54,834 nucleotides of DNA from Mycobacterium tilburgii (GTDB lineage Bacteria; Actinomycetota; Actinomycetes; Mycobacteriales; Mycobacteriaceae): positions 1-54,834 of the forward strand of contig NZ_LR655707.1 of assembly GCF_902168065.1 (NCBI RefSeq). Reading direction: 5' to 3'. The position numbers and the translations under genes are program-made. Shown one piece after another: positions 18,259-28,609 of the stretch; the first letter of the stretch is position 1, and each line of letters begins with the position of its first letter. Below the pieces are notes generated by a model. It was not told the origin of the DNA and ran no database searches. It saw only the letters and a list, made by a program, of their open reading frames with translations.

Positions 18259-19100
18259 AACTGGTAGCGCAAGATCCGTGCCTTGCGGGCGGAAACCTCG
18301 AGCATGCCGGACACCTTGGTGGCGAACCGAATCCAGCCCGGGAACAGCTTGACCTCGGGCTGGTGGGCCAGGCTGGCCTCTTCGATCAGGGTGAGCGCCG
18401 GATTCCATTTCTCCGGCACGTGCGGGTCCCCGAACCCCGGATAACCCCATTGGGCGCCGACACTGCTGAACATTCGCTGCGGCGCCAATTTGACCGCCAG
18501 CCGGCTGATCCAGCCGATCCGGCCGTAGTCGTTGAACGCCAACTGTCCGGAGCTGAAATACGTGGTGATGCGTCGAAACAGCGCGATCAGCACGGGCTCG
18601 GACAGAAACGCGAACAACCCGTCGGCGATCACCATGGTCGGCCGATCAGCGGGAAGGGTGTTGGGCCAGCTCTGGTCGGCCACGGACGCGGTCACAACGT
18701 GGGCGCGCGCACTGACCGGCATCAGCTGCGCACGCAGCGCGCTGACCCCCGGCAGGTCGATGCTGTACCAGTCGACGGTGTCAGGTGGGCCGACCCGGAA
18801 CGGGCCGGAATCCAGCCCCGCGCCGAGGTCGACGATGACGGCGTCCGGGTGCTCGGCGGTGAATGCCCGCACCCGTTCGTCGAGCATCTTGGCGCGCAAC
18901 GCCATTTGACACACCACGCTCGCGGGGATGCCGAGCCCGGCGAAGTCATAGTCGATCTGGTCGACGATGTCGGCGGCGAGGGTATCGCCGAGAATCGGCC
19001 GGGGCCAGCGGCTGTCCAGTGCGCGGGCGTGTTGGGTTAGCAACGCGGTCTCTTCGAGCGGCGTCAGGTTGTGCACGCCGATACGGGGTTGGGGCCGCAT
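18255..19100 (-). CDS. LCMT-type class I SAM-dependent O-methyltransferase
   Basis: A 281-residue protein of the leucine carboxyl methyltransferase/Tcmp-like family that is expanded in mycobacteria. The SAM-binding motif is IVDLGAGLDSGPFR, followed by the acidic loop WYSIDLPGVSALR and a post-II motif (MVIADGLFAFLSEP). The length is normal and there are no lesions. Tcmp-type enzymes methylate small molecules or tetrapyrroles, and the substrate here cannot be assigned. It is transcribed toward the decayed merR-type gene, overlapping its stop region by a few bases. Confidence 0.8.
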   Translation of the reverse strand: MRPQPRIGVHNLTPLEETALLTQHARALDSRWPRPILGDTLAADIVDQIDYDFAGLGIPASVVCQMALRAKMLDERVRAFTAEHPDAVIVDLGAGLDSGPFRVGPPDTVDWYSIDLPGVSALRAQLMPVSARAHVVTASVADQSWPNTLPADRPTMVIADGLFAFLSEPVLIALFRRITTYFSSGQLAFNDYGRIGWISRLAVKLAPQRMFSSVGAQWGYPGFGDPHVPEKWNPALTLIEEASLAHQPEVKLFPGWIRFATKVSGMLEVSARKARILRYQF

Positions 19101-19270
19101 GACCCGAACGTACTCGGTGCCCCCGGCACCGGCGGGCCGATACCCCGCGAATTCACAAATTGTGCTCCGAGCTCCCCGGCGGCGGATGTACGCTCAACCC
19201 GGGGAGGTGGACACGCGCCGCTGGTCAGAGGCCGATCCCGCGACCCGGGTGACATTTGAGGAGAACGGAC

Positions 19271-19315
19271 ATGACGACAACCCGATCCACGACTGCAACG
19301 GGGTGCGCGGCGTGA
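19271..19315 (+). CDS. Possible 14-aa leader ORF coupled to plsB1
   Basis: ATG at 19271 follows a good ribosome site (GAGGAGAACGGAC). It encodes [14 protein letters not shown] and stops at TGA 19313-19315, which overlaps the GTG (19312) proposed as the plsB1 start in a GTGA arrangement. It may be a coupled leader. Alternatively it is the true plsB1 N-terminus separated by a lost frame; Thr-rich tails of this kind are common at mycobacterial N-termini. Confidence 0.35.
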   Translation: MTTTRSTTATGCAA

Positions 19316-21222
19316 CCGGAGGGCGGCTCACGACGGCGCGCGAACTCGGTCGCGCAGGGGTCCGAAAGGTGTTGCAACGCACCGGAGTTATCGAGGAATC
19401 CGTGACGCCGTTGCCCACCGATCCGCCCGCGGTGACGCGGCTGCTGGGCGCGCCGTGGTACGACGAGCGGCTGACAAGGCTGGCCGACGAGCTCGGCTGC
19501 GACATCACCGACGTGCGCGCCGAGGCCGTCGGGTATCTGCGTGAGATGTCGGCCTCGCTGGACAAGCGCGCGGTGCAGGGCTGGCGCGGGTTCAGCCGCT
19601 GGCTGATGCGGGCCTACGACGTGTTGGTGGACGAGGATCAAATCGCGCAGCTGCGCAAATTGGATAGCAAGGCCACTCTGGCGTTCGCCTTCTCGCACCG
19701 TTCGTATCTGGACGGCATGCTGCTGCCCGAAATGGTGCTGGCCAACCGGCTCTCGCCGGCGCTGACCTTCGGTGGGGCCAACCTGAACTTCTTCCCGATG
19801 GGCGGATGGGCCAAGCGCACCGGCACGATCTTCATCCGTCGCCAGACCAAAGACATTCCCGTGTACCGCTTCGCGCTACGCGCCTACGCTGCGCAGTTGG
19901 TGCAGGACCACGCGAATCTGGCCTGGTCGATCGAGGGCGGCCGGACCCGCACCGGCAAACTGCGGCCGCCAGTCTTCGGCATTCTGCGCTACATCACCGA
20001 TGCCGTCGACGAAATCGACGGTCCCGAAGTGTATTTGGTGCCTACATCGATCGTGTACGACCAGCTGCACGAGGTCGAGGCGATGATCACCGAGGCCTAC
20101 GGCGCGGTGAAGCGGCCGGAGGATCTGCGGTTTTTGGTCGGATTGGCCCGCCAGCAGGGTAAACGGCTCGGTCGCGCCTACCTGGACTTCGGCGAACCGC
20201 TGCCGCTGCGCAAGCGCCTCGAGGAGATGCGCGGTGACGAGCAGGGCACCGGGACCGAGATCGAGCGCATCGCCCTGGACGTCGAGCACCGGATCAACCG
20301 TGCGACGCCGGTGACGCCCACGGCGGTGGTGAGCCTGGCGCTGCTCGGGGCGGACCGGTCGTTGTCGATCAGCGAGGTGCTGGCCACGGTGCGACCGTTG
20401 GCCAGCTACATCACGGCACGGAACTGGGCCGTCGCCGGGGCGGCGGACCTGACCAACCGGTCCACGATCCGGTGGACGCTGCATCAGTTGGTCGCCTCCG
20501 GCGTGGTCAGCGTGTACGACGCCGGCACCGAAGCGGTCTGGGGGATCGGCGAGGACCAGCATCTGGTCGCGGCATTCTACCGTAACACCGCGATTCACAT
20601 CCTGGTCGACCGCGCGATCGCCGAAACGGCTCTGCTGGCCGCGGCGGAACACGCCGTGAACTCGCCGGGCGGCATGGTGTCGCCGGTGACCGTGCGCGAT
20701 GAGGCGCTGAACCTGCGGGAACTGCTGAAGTTCGAGTTCCTGTTCTCCGGGCGAGCCCAGTTCGAAAAGGAGCTGGCCGACGAGGTTCGGCTGATCGGGC
20801 CGGTCGAGGACACCAGCAAACCCGCCGCGGCCGCCACGGTGCGCGGACTGCTGGAATCGGCCGACCTGCTGCTGGCGCATTTGGTGCTGCGGCCGTTCCT
20901 GGACGCCTACCACATCGTCGCCGACCGGCTGGCCGCGCTGGAGGACGAGGAGCCCGACGAGGACGAGTTCCTGACCGATTGCCTGGAACTGGGCAAGCAG
21001 TGGGAGTTGCAGCGCCGCATCGCCAGCGCCGAGTCGAGATCGATGGAGCTGTTCAAGACGGCGCTGCGGCTGGCCCGGCACCGCGAGTTGGTCGGTGGCG
21101 CCGATCGCGAGCACATCGCCAAGCGCCGGCAGGAGTTTGCCGACGAGATCGCGACCGCGACGCGACAGGTCAACGCGATAGCCGAGCTGGGCAGGATACG
21201 GGTGATTCCGCCGCTGGACTGA
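19312..21222 (+). CDS. plsB1: Glycerol-3-phosphate acyltransferase PlsB1
   Basis: A 636-residue enzyme (M. tuberculosis PlsB1 is 621). The family acylates sn-glycerol-3-phosphate, the first step of phospholipid and triacylglycerol synthesis, at the membrane. The catalytic HX4D motif is HRSYLD (His129, Asp134). The glycerol-phosphate-binding blocks [20 protein letters not shown] and [13 protein letters not shown] and the VPTSIVYDQ block are intact. The long helical C-terminal domain is complete. The GTG at 19312 is chosen because [17 protein letters not shown] aligns with the start of the M. tuberculosis protein; upstream in-frame sequence is not conserved-looking. Neighbours frd/mmpL6/tetR of M. 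tuberculosis are absent. Confidence 0.9.
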   Translation: MTGGRLTTARELGRAGVRKVLQRTGVIEESVTPLPTDPPAVTRLLGAPWYDERLTRLADELGCDITDVRAEAVGYLREMSASLDKRAVQGWRGFSRWLMRAYDVLVDEDQIAQLRKLDSKATLAFAFSHRSYLDGMLLPEMVLANRLSPALTFGGANLNFFPMGGWAKRTGTIFIRRQTKDIPVYRFALRAYAAQLVQDHANLAWSIEGGRTRTGKLRPPVFGILRYITDAVDEIDGPEVYLVPTSIVYDQLHEVEAMITEAYGAVKRPEDLRFLVGLARQQGKRLGRAYLDFGEPLPLRKRLEEMRGDEQGTGTEIERIALDVEHRINRATPVTPTAVVSLALLGADRSLSISEVLATVRPLASYITARNWAVAGAADLTNRSTIRWTLHQLVASGVVSVYDAGTEAVWGIGEDQHLVAAFYRNTAIHILVDRAIAETALLAAAEHAVNSPGGMVSPVTVRDEALNLRELLKFEFLFSGRAQFEKELADEVRLIGPVEDTSKPAAAATVRGLLESADLLLAHLVLRPFLDAYHIVADRLAALEDEEPDEDEFLTDCLELGKQWELQRRIASAESRSMELFKTALRLARHRELVGGADREHIAKRRQEFADEIATATRQVNAIAELGRIRVIPPLD

Positions 21223-21263
21223 TCCCATCGTTGAGCGGGTGCATCGGGCTTACAGTGGTGGAC

Positions 21264-21589
21264 ATGCCACTCACCGGAGAGTACGAACCGTCGCCCTGGG
21301 ACTGGTCGCGCGAACAGGCCGAGAAATACGCCGAATCCGGCGGGGCCGCGGCCGCCGACATGAAGGGCGAGCCCATCATTTTGCTGACCACGGTCGGGGC
21401 CAAGACCGGCAAGCTCCGCAAGAGCTGCAGGACTGGTCGGTCACCCGCGACTACGACGCGCGCGAGGTGTTCGGTGACTAAAAGGCCGTCTGGTGGGAGC
21501 GCGCCGCAGCGGCCTGGCCAGACTACGCCGAATACCAGAAGAAAACCGAACGCCAGATCCCGGTGTTCGTCCTGACCCCGATGAACTGA
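21264..21589 (+). pseudogene. Ddn-like F420-dependent nitroreductase (Rv1558 position), middle deleted
   Basis: ATG 21264 begins [20 protein letters not shown] and runs to [14 protein letters not shown], the conserved N-terminal half. About 40 residues of the central F420-binding part are then missing. The sequence joins in another frame to [18 protein letters not shown], hits a TAA, and ends with [20 protein letters not shown] and VFVLTPMN (TGA 21587-21589). The intact M. tuberculosis protein is 148 residues. Both ends are retained around an internal deletion. Confidence 0.8.
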
Positions 21590-21633
21590 GCCGATTAGGC
21601 AGGTGGCGGGGGGGTGCGTGGCACCATTGACCG

Positions 21634-22938
21634 GTGTCCGCCTCACTGAGCCAGAGTTCGAGTATGTCACCGCCGCCTGTCATGACCGCGGCCTTCGTTG
21701 ACGCGGCGGCCCAGCGAATTGTTGCGGTGATCACGCCTACCCCGCTGCAATATAGCGATCGGCTGTCGGCGATCACCGGCGCGCAGGTCTACCTGAAGCG
21801 GGAAGATCTGCAGGTAGTGCGGTCCTACAAGCTGCGCGGCGCCTACAACCTGCTGGTCCAGCTGTCCGCGGAGGAGATCGGCGCCGGTGTGGTGTGCTCC
21901 TCGGCGGGCAATCACGCGCAGGGTTTCGCCTACGCGTGCCGTACCCTCGGGGTGCGCGGCCGCGTCTATGTGCCGGCGAAGATGCCTAAGCAGAAACGGG
22001 ACCGGATCCGCTATCACGGCGATGGCTGCATCGAGCTCATCGTGGGCGGTTCGACCTACGATCTGGCCGCCGAGACGGCCCTCGAGGACGTCCGGCGCAC
22101 TGGCGCGACGCTGGTGCCGCCGTTCGACGACCTGCGCACCATGGCCGGTCAGGGCACCATCGCCGTCGAGATGCTCGACCAGCTCGACAAACTCGGGGTG
22201 GGGGAGCCCGATCTCGTCGTGGTCCCGGTCGGCGGCGGTGGATGCATCGCGGGCATCACGGCCTATTTGGCCGAACGCACGTCGAGCACCGCGGTGCTGG
22301 GCATCGAACCGGCCGGGGCCGCCGCCATGATGGCCGCGCTGGCAGCCGGTGAACCGGTCACCTTGGATCATGTCGACCAGTTCGTCGACGGCGCTGCGGT
22401 GAAGCGGGCGGGAACGCTGCCGCATGCCGTGCTGGCCGCCGCGGGCGACATGGTGTCGATCACGACGGTCGACGAGGGCGCGGTGTGCACCGCTATGCTG
22501 GATCTCTACCAGAACGAGGGCATCATCGCCGAGCCGGCGGGCGCGTTGTCGGTCACCGGCCTGCTGGAGGCCGAGGTCGAGCCCGGCTCCACGGTCGTCT
22601 GCCTGATCTCGGGCGGCAACAACGACGTCTCCCGCTACGGCGAGGTGCTGGAGCGGTCGCTGGTCCACCTCGGTCTCAAGCACTATTTCCTGGTCGACTT
22701 CCCGCAGGAGCCCGGCGCGCTGCGTCGATTCCTCGACGAGGTGCTCGGGCCTAACGACGACATCACCCTGTTCGAGTACGTCAAGCGCAACAACCGCGAA
22801 ACCGGTGAGGCGTTGGTCGGGATCCAGCTGGGCTCGTCGGCCGAGCTGGACGATCTGCTGACGCGGATGCGGGAGACCGAGATTCACTTCGAGAAGCTGC
22901 ACCCGGGCTCGCCGGCCTACCGGTACCTGCTGCTCTGA
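21634..22938 (+). CDS. ilvA: Threonine ammonia-lyase (threonine dehydratase)
   Basis: A 434-residue PLP enzyme converting L-threonine to 2-oxobutanoate, the first committed step to isoleucine. The PLP lysine is Lys66 in RSYKLRGAYN. The phosphate-binding glycine loop is VPVGGGGCIAGI, and SSAGNHAQGFAYA follows the family pattern. The C-terminal ~90 residues (LKHYFLVDFPQEPGALRRFL) form an ACT-like regulatory domain for isoleucine feedback. The GTG at 21634 (VSASLSQSSS) is chosen over the ATG at 21664 because the M. tuberculosis protein starts MSAELSQSP. The gene is intact. Confidence 0.95.
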   Translation: MSASLSQSSSMSPPPVMTAAFVDAAAQRIVAVITPTPLQYSDRLSAITGAQVYLKREDLQVVRSYKLRGAYNLLVQLSAEEIGAGVVCSSAGNHAQGFAYACRTLGVRGRVYVPAKMPKQKRDRIRYHGDGCIELIVGGSTYDLAAETALEDVRRTGATLVPPFDDLRTMAGQGTIAVEMLDQLDKLGVGEPDLVVVPVGGGGCIAGITAYLAERTSSTAVLGIEPAGAAAMMAALAAGEPVTLDHVDQFVDGAAVKRAGTLPHAVLAAAGDMVSITTVDEGAVCTAMLDLYQNEGIIAEPAGALSVTGLLEAEVEPGSTVVCLISGGNNDVSRYGEVLERSLVHLGLKHYFLVDFPQEPGALRRFLDEVLGPNDDITLFEYVKRNNRETGEALVGIQLGSSAELDDLLTRMRETEIHFEKLHPGSPAYRYLLL

Positions 22939-22942
22939 CCCG

Positions 22943-23080
22943 TCACCGCGCGTAGTGCGTCAGGTAGTCCGGCGCCACGGTCGCGGGGTCGAGGTCGTCG
23001 GCGGGAACCGGCGTACCGGCGGTCAGGGTCAACGGAACCACCCCCGCCCAGTGCGGCACGCCGCGGCATATCGCCTATAG
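22943..23080 (-). pseudogene. C-terminal scrap, PPOX-like
   Basis: A minus-strand frame reads GVPHWAGVVPLTLTAGTPVP to PDYLTHYAR and ends at 22943. This resembles the C-terminus of pyridoxamine-5'-phosphate-oxidase family proteins seen in mycobacteria. Upstream it is preceded by an in-frame stop (DRSAIAL then TAG) and by the unrelated hydrolase remnant. The family call is tentative. Confidence 0.4.
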
Positions 23081-23089
23081 CGCGATCGC

Positions 23090-23470
23090 GGAGCGGTCGA
23101 GACTTCCAGGCGACGCGGCACCCGGGTTCGGCACCGTATCCGCCCATCGAATGCCCGACCCGCACCGGCGCCGTGGGCAGCTTGTCCACCACGGACGCCA
23201 CGTCGCTGAGGTAGTGCGAAACCGAGGACAACCGTGACGGTTTGGCCGGGGCGCTGCCGCCGTGACCGCGCATGCTCAGCGCCACCGCGCGAAAGCCTTG
23301 TTCGGCAAAGAAATCGAGAAAGTTCATCTCCCAGTACCAGCCGGCCTGCCACGCACCGTGCACGAACAGCAGCGGCGTCGGATGTTACGGGGTCGCTTCC
23401 CTTTTGTCGATCACTTCGAGCATCTGAGGTCTCTTTTCGGGTTGGAGTTCAATGGCGAACGTGCCGGGCC
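23090..23470 (-). pseudogene. Alpha/beta hydrolase, N-terminal fragment with nonsense codon
   Basis: On the minus strand MLEVIDKREATP is followed by an in-frame TAA. It continues HPTPLLFVHGAWQAGWYWEM, FRAVALSMRGHGGSAPAKPS and the nucleophile elbow region VRVGHSMGGYG, the N-terminal ~100 residues of an alpha/beta hydrolase. After the GHSMGG elbow (nucleophile Ser) the sequence is unrelated, so the catalytic Asp and His are lost. One premature stop plus a 3' truncation make it dead. Confidence 0.7.
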
Positions 23471-24150
23471 ACGGCGACTCACCGCATCGGGGGCCCCAGA
23501 ACGCCTGTTGGCGCAGCGTTGTTTTGAGTAGTTTCCCGCTGGCATTGCGTGGCATCGTCGACTCGGCAGAGGCTTCGGGCCGATTCCAGTAGCCTGCAGT
23601 GACATTGGCCCCCGCACGGTCAGTTCGCCCACATTCGGATCGTCACCGAGGGGGATGACCCCCAGATCGACCGACGGCACGGCATACCCCACCGAATCCG
23701 CATGCTCGACGGCGTCCGAGTCGGGCATTATGGTCATCAGCCCGGCAGACTCGGCCATGCCGTACCCGTTGAATGCCCGGGCCTGTGGGAAGGCGTCCTT
23801 CAAGCTGCTGACCAGCGACGGGGCGATCGGCGCGCCACCATAGCCGACCCAGCGCACCCGGATACCTCGGTTGCGGCAAAGTCTTTGTGCCGCAACAGCA
23901 GCGAATAGATGGCGGGAACCGTCACCAGGAACGAGATCCGTTCGGCGGCCAGCGCATCCAGCATCGCGTCGATGTTCAACGTGGACATGATCACCGATGC
24001 GCCACCTTCGTAAACCATCGCCACATGCTGGACGCTGCACCCTGTGACGTGAAACAGCGGCACCGAGATCAGAGTGCGCAGCTGTTCGCCGGCTCCGGGC
24101 CGACAGCACGGGTAGCGTTCTCGCAGTTGGCGACAAAGGCCGGATGGGTG
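23471..24150 (-). pseudogene. Acyl-CoA synthetase (FadD-type), 3' half with frameshifts
   Basis: Minus-strand pieces in three frames belong to an AMP-forming acyl-CoA synthetase: ISVPLFHVTGCSVQHVAMVY, FLVTVPAIYSLLLRHKDFAA, RVRWVGYGGAPIAPSLVSSL, the A5-like motif FNGYGMAESAGLMT, GELTVRGP, and the catalytic-lysine region MPRNASGKLLKTTLRQQ. The N-terminal half with the P-loop is absent, and most of the C-terminal hinge domain is deleted between GELTVRGP and PRNASGK. The 5' end is cut at ~24150 by a tetR remnant in the opposite orientation. It could correspond to a fadD11-like gene, but the subgroup cannot be assigned. Confidence 0.75.
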
Positions 24151-24482
24151 GTCGGCACCCCTTGGGACCTCGTGGCGATCGGCACCGCATACGTCGAGTT
24201 CGCGGTGCGCCGCCCTGCCCTGTTTCACCTGATGTTCGGCGCGCCCTGCGACCGGGAGAATGCCGAACGAGTCGCGGCGACCATGGCCATCTGCGATCTG
24301 GTCAGCGGCGGGGTGCGGCAGAACGTATCCGGAGTGCGACGTCGATGCGATGTCCAACGCGGTCTGGAGCCTGATGCACGGCCTGGCGTTCCTGCACCTC
24401 GACGGCAAGTTCGACGCCACCGACCCAGCGGTGGTGTCCGACCGGGTGCGCGCCGCGATCCGGGCGATCCTTGCCGCTAGTT
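24140..24482 (+). pseudogene. TetR-family regulator, C-terminal fragment
   Basis: A plus-strand frame reads LVAIGTAYVEFAVRRPALFH, LMFGAPCDRENAERVAATMA and VSGGVR. After a frameshift at ~24325 it continues CDVDAMSNAVWSLMHGLAFL, HLDGKFDATDPAVVSDRVRA and AIRAILAAS. This is the typical ligand-binding C-terminal domain of a TetR/AcrR protein (WHG-type). The DNA-binding helix-turn-helix is missing, so it cannot act as a regulator. Confidence 0.65.
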
Positions 24483-24511
24483 ACCAGGGCCAGGTACCGG
24501 CCTGGACAGGT

Positions 24512-25710
24512 TCAGAGTTGCGGACGGGCGCCCAGGGTTTCGCGAAACAGCGCGTTACGCAACGCGAGTTCCCTTGGGTCACTGACCAAATGGAAGCCCA
24601 GACGGTTCATCACATAGCCGTACCCGATGCCGGTGTCGGGTACGGCGAAGCCGAACAACTCCCCCGGCTCCCGGCGTGCCGAAGGCATTGTCGGTCGAAC
24701 CGAAAATGCACAGCGGCACCGGCTTGTTGAAGCCGAGCGAGAATGTCGTATCGACGTGCAGCACCTTGTCTCGCAGCCCATTGGACGGCGGCAGCGCCGG
24801 ATTGTGCAGAGCGTCGAGGGTGGTGGCGGTCAAACCGAGCTCGACCCCGCCGGTGGCGGCGCTGCCGTACAGCTTGGCGATCGACCGGGCGGTGCCGTTG
24901 ACGGCGGGCATCTCGATCACGCGCAGCTCGTCCCGGTTAAGCGCGTCCAGCGATGTCGATCCCCTCGGCGACCGTCAACGACGGCGCCGTCAATCCGAAC
25001 GGGTTGAACAAGACCAGCACGAAGCGCGCCGGTATCGTATTGAGATGCAGCAACAGTTCTCGCAGGGCCCAGACGTCCATCAGTGTGACTCGGTCGCGGT
25101 CCACCGAGCCCGGCAGCTCGATGTAGAAGTCGAGCCCCAGCGGGCGGGCGATCTTCTCGGCGAAGAACCGGCCCAGAGAACGCTTGGGTGGGATCGGTGC
25201 GGCGCAGCAGCTCACCCTCGTGCCAGCCCAGCGTGATGCCGTGGTAGCCGTGCCGGGTGCTCGGCGTCCACGCCGGTACCTGCGCCGCGAGCTTCGCCGC
25301 CAGCCGGGTCGGATCGGCCAGCGCCCGCAGCGTCAGTGCCGGCTTGACGACGGGCAATCCGGCCTGATGCGCCAGCAGCTGCCGCACGGTGATCGTTTCC
25401 TTACCGGCCTGCGCGAACTCCCGCCAGTAGTCGGCGACGCGAGCGTCATAGGAGAGATGGCCGCGCGAGGTGTCCACTGCAATCGCAAGGGAAGCAATGC
25501 CTTTGGTGGTGGAGAAGGCGTTGACGAGTGTCGGAATGCCACGGCGCCCTGACGATCCCATCGCGGTAGCCGCCCCACAGGTAGACGACCTTGCGGCCAT
25601 CCCGGTAGACCGCGAGTGCGGCGCCGACCTCCCGACCCTGGCTGAAGTTGCGGCGGAACGCGTCTGCGACCTTGCCGTATCCCTCGTCGACGCCGCCGCC
25701 GATGATCTCC
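24512..25710 (-). pseudogene. Beta-lactamase-like serine hydrolase (EstB/LipL type), multiply frameshifted
   Basis: Minus-strand fragments in at least three frames follow the family order: YGKVADAFRRNFSQGREVGA, ALAVYRDGRKVVYLWGGYRD, VNAFSTTKGIASLAIAVDTS (SxxK catalytic motif), ITVRQLLAHQAGLPVVKPAL, HGYHGITLGWHEGELLRRTD (YxG-like), AEKIARPLGLDFYIELPGSV, VIEMPAVNGTARSIAKLYGS, and a C-terminal GFAVPDTGIGYGYVMNRLGF. All domain parts are present, so the gene died by several small indels. Its 5' end is fused in frame to the 3' end of treZ: the treZ stop has been lost at ~25710. Confidence 0.75.
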
Positions 25711-27355
25711 GGGGGCAGCACTGCGCTTTCGTCAGTCACGGTCGGCTCGTCCCAGGCAAGGAGGATGTCGCCGGCGACCGGCACCGTCACCGGCTCGGTA
25801 CTCAGGTTGCAGGCGATGCGTAACTGGCCGCGGGACAGCACGCAGCCAGGGATCGGCCAGGTCGGGTTCTTTGTGACGCAGGGCGATCAGATCCCGGTAG
25901 AAGGTCGCAGCCGGGCATGCGCGGCGGAGCCGGTCTCGGCCCAATTCAATTTGGAGCGCTCGAACGTTTCCGGGTCCTGCGGGTCGGGAATCTGGTCGGC
26001 ATCCCAGCCGTGCTCGGCGAACTCGGCTTTGCGCCCCTCCGCGGTGGCGCGGGCCAGTTCCGGTTCGGTGTGCGAGCAGAAGAATTGCAACGGCGTGGAC
26101 GCTGCCCACTCCTCGCCCATGAAAAGCATTGCGGTGTAAGTGGATGCGAGCACCAGGGCCGCCTTGCCCGCCAGCTGGCCCGCGTCGAGGTATTGCGGCG
26201 GGCGGTCGCCGAGCGCGCGGTTGCCCACCTGGTCGTGCGTGCAGGTGTAGGCGAGCAGGAGGCTGGCGGGGATCGCCGTGGTGTCCAGCGGGCGCCCATG
26301 TCGCCGCCGGCGGAACGACGAATAGGTGCCGGCGTGGAAAAACCCGCGACGTAACGTGTCCGCGAGCGTGGCCAGCGTACCGAAGTCGGCGTAATAGCCC
26401 TGACGTTCGCCGGAGACCGCGGCGTGGATGGCGTGGTGGATATCGTCGTCCCATTGCGCCGTGATGCCGTACCCGTACTGGTCTCGCGGGATGATCAAGC
26501 GCGGATCGTTGAGATCGCTTTCGGCGACCAGCGACAGCGGCCGGCCCACTTATTGGGCGAGCCAATCGGTTTCGGTGGCCATCTCCTCGAGGATGTGCAC
26601 GGCCGTGGTGTCGACCAGGGCATGCACGGCGTCCAGCCGTAGACCGTCGGCGTGAAAATCGCGCATCCAGCGCAGTGCACAGCCGATGATGTAGCGGCGC
26701 ACCTCGTCAGAATCGGCGTCGGCGATGTTGATGCCTTCGCCCCAGGGGTTACTGCCCGAGGACAGGTAGGGGCCGAACCGTGGCAGGTAATTGCCGGACG
26801 GGCCCAGGTGGTTGAACACCGCGTCGATCAACACGCCCGCGCGTGGCAGGCATCGACGAGCCGGACCAAACCGTCCGGCCCGCCGTAGGGTTCGTGGACG
26901 CTGTACCACAGCACCCCGTCGTATCCCCAGCCATGCGTTCCGGCGAACGAGTTGACCGGCATCAGCTCGACAAAGTCGACGCCGAGATCGATCAGGTGGT
27001 CCAGCTTTTCGATTGCGGCGTCGAAGGTGCCGGCCGCGGTGAAGGTGCCGACATGCAGCTCGTAGATCACCGCGCCGGCCAGCGTCCGGCCGGGCCAATC
27101 GCCGTCGGTCCAGGTGACGCTCGCCGGGTCCCACAGCTGCGAACGAGCGTGGACCCCGTCGGGCTGGCGGGCCGAGCGCGGGTCGGGCAGCACGGTGGGA
27201 TCGTCGTCGAGCAGGTATCCGTAGCGGGCGTCGCCGCCGGCGTCGACGTTGGCGTGCCACGAGCCGTCTTCGGTGCGGCTCATCGTATGCACGGTGCCCT
27301 CGACGTCGAGGCGGACCCGGGCTGGTTTGGGCGCCCAGATGCGGAATTCAGCCAT
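25711..27355 (-). pseudogene. treZ: Malto-oligosyltrehalose trehalohydrolase TreZ, inactivated
   Basis: ATG 27355 begins [20 protein letters not shown] and follows M. tuberculosis TreZ closely (580 aa). The glycoside hydrolase 13 regions [34 protein letters not shown] (nucleophile Asp), [18 protein letters not shown] and AMLFMGEEW are recognisable. Lesions are a frameshift at ~26850 (CHARA then VLIDAV), a nonsense TAA at ~26550 (WLAQ stop VGRPL), a frameshift near 25900, a small deletion after DPWL, and loss of the natural stop, which fuses it to the hydrolase remnant. The ATG overlaps the treY stop, as in the usual operon. The family releases trehalose from maltooligosyltrehalose; that step is lost here. 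Confidence 0.9.
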
Positions 27356-28606
27356 GGTGGCGCTCCAGCACGACGACGGGCAGGTCTGCGAACAATTGCG
27401 CCGCGGATGTTGGCCCGTCGGCGATGGCTCCGGTGAGGCTGTCTTTCCAGGTGCCCTCGGGCAGCGCCAACACGGTGTTGCCCCAGCCGGTTTCGGTGAG
27501 CCGCACCGTCCAGCGGGTGACCGCGACCACGATGTATGGAACTCCGCGGCGCCAACGCCGAACCGGTGCGGTTCGCCGCCGACCTCGTTGAGCAACACCA
27601 GCCGGGCGTCACGATAGAACAGGCAGTCCTCCACCGCCTTGGCCGTCACCGCACCACACAGCTGCTGCAGGCGGGCGGCGGGCTCACCACCGTTGGCCAC
27701 CGCCGCGGCGAGCACCTGTAACGCGGGGCCCAATTCAGGGCGCGCCGACGGGGCATCGGCCAGCGCGGTGGGCAGGACGGCGCTCAGGCGGAGATAGTCG
27801 CTGCGATAGACGTCGATATGGCTTAGCAGTGCGGCGATCGCCTCGGGCAGCTCGCGGTGATCGGTGCCGGCGGCGGCCGCGACGGCGCGCCGCAGCCTGG
27901 CCAGCTCGCTGCCTAGCGTGGCCGGTGGCCACCTCCACCTTGAGGTCGGCCAAGCAGCCGCGGCAGGCTGTGGTGGTGACGCCCGCGGACTCGACGAGTT
28001 CGGTCAGCGCCGACGCCCCGGCAGGGTCGACGAACACCCCGTTCACCTCGCGCAGCACGTCGTAGCCGGTCGTGCCTTGGTCGGCAGCGTGGGTTCCAGT
28101 GCCTCGTCGACGGCCAGGATCTTCTCGATCACGATCAGCGCCTCGTGGCCGAGCAAGTCGCGCACGTCGTCATCGGACCCCAACACCAGCAGCACGATCC
28201 GGCCCTGCTCGGTCGAGGTCCCAGTCGATGTCGAAAAACGTTGCATACGCCGATCGGCCGTGCCGCAACACGTCCCACCGCCACGGCTTCTGGGTGGGCT
28301 GGTCGACCCCGACATGGTTGGGCACGATATCGACGATCAACCCCAGATCGCGTTGGGCGGCCGCGGCCGATAGTCGCGCCAACCCGTCGGCGCCGCCCAG
28401 CTCCGGTGAGATCGTGGTCGGGTCGGTGACGTCGTATCCGTGCGTCGACCCGGTGACGGCGGTCAGGATGGGCGACAGGTACAGATGCGACACGCTGAGC
28501 TCGTCGAGGTAGTCCACCAGCTGCTCGGCGTCGGCGAAGTTGAACGCATTGCCGCTGGCCGGACCGCGTAGCTGCACCGATATGTGGACAGCACCGGAAA
28601 GGCCAT
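27348..28606 (-). pseudogene. treY: Malto-oligosyltrehalose synthase TreY, inactivated by large internal deletions
   Basis: ATG 28606 starts MAFPVLSTYR as in M. tuberculosis, then a one-base loss shifts the frame (VQLRGPASGNAFNFADAEQL, LSPILTAVTGSTHGYDVTDP). After DIVPNHVGVDQPTQKPWRWD and GRIVLLVLGSDDDV the catalytic core is missing. Homology resumes at [58 protein letters not shown] and [20 protein letters not shown]. It then jumps to the C-terminus ([35 protein letters not shown]). The span would code ~420 residues against 765 in M. tuberculosis. It lies between intact treX and dead treZ in the TreXYZ operon. TreY converts the reducing end of malto-oligosaccharide to trehalosyl. Confidence 0.92.
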
Positions 28607-28609
28607 ACG

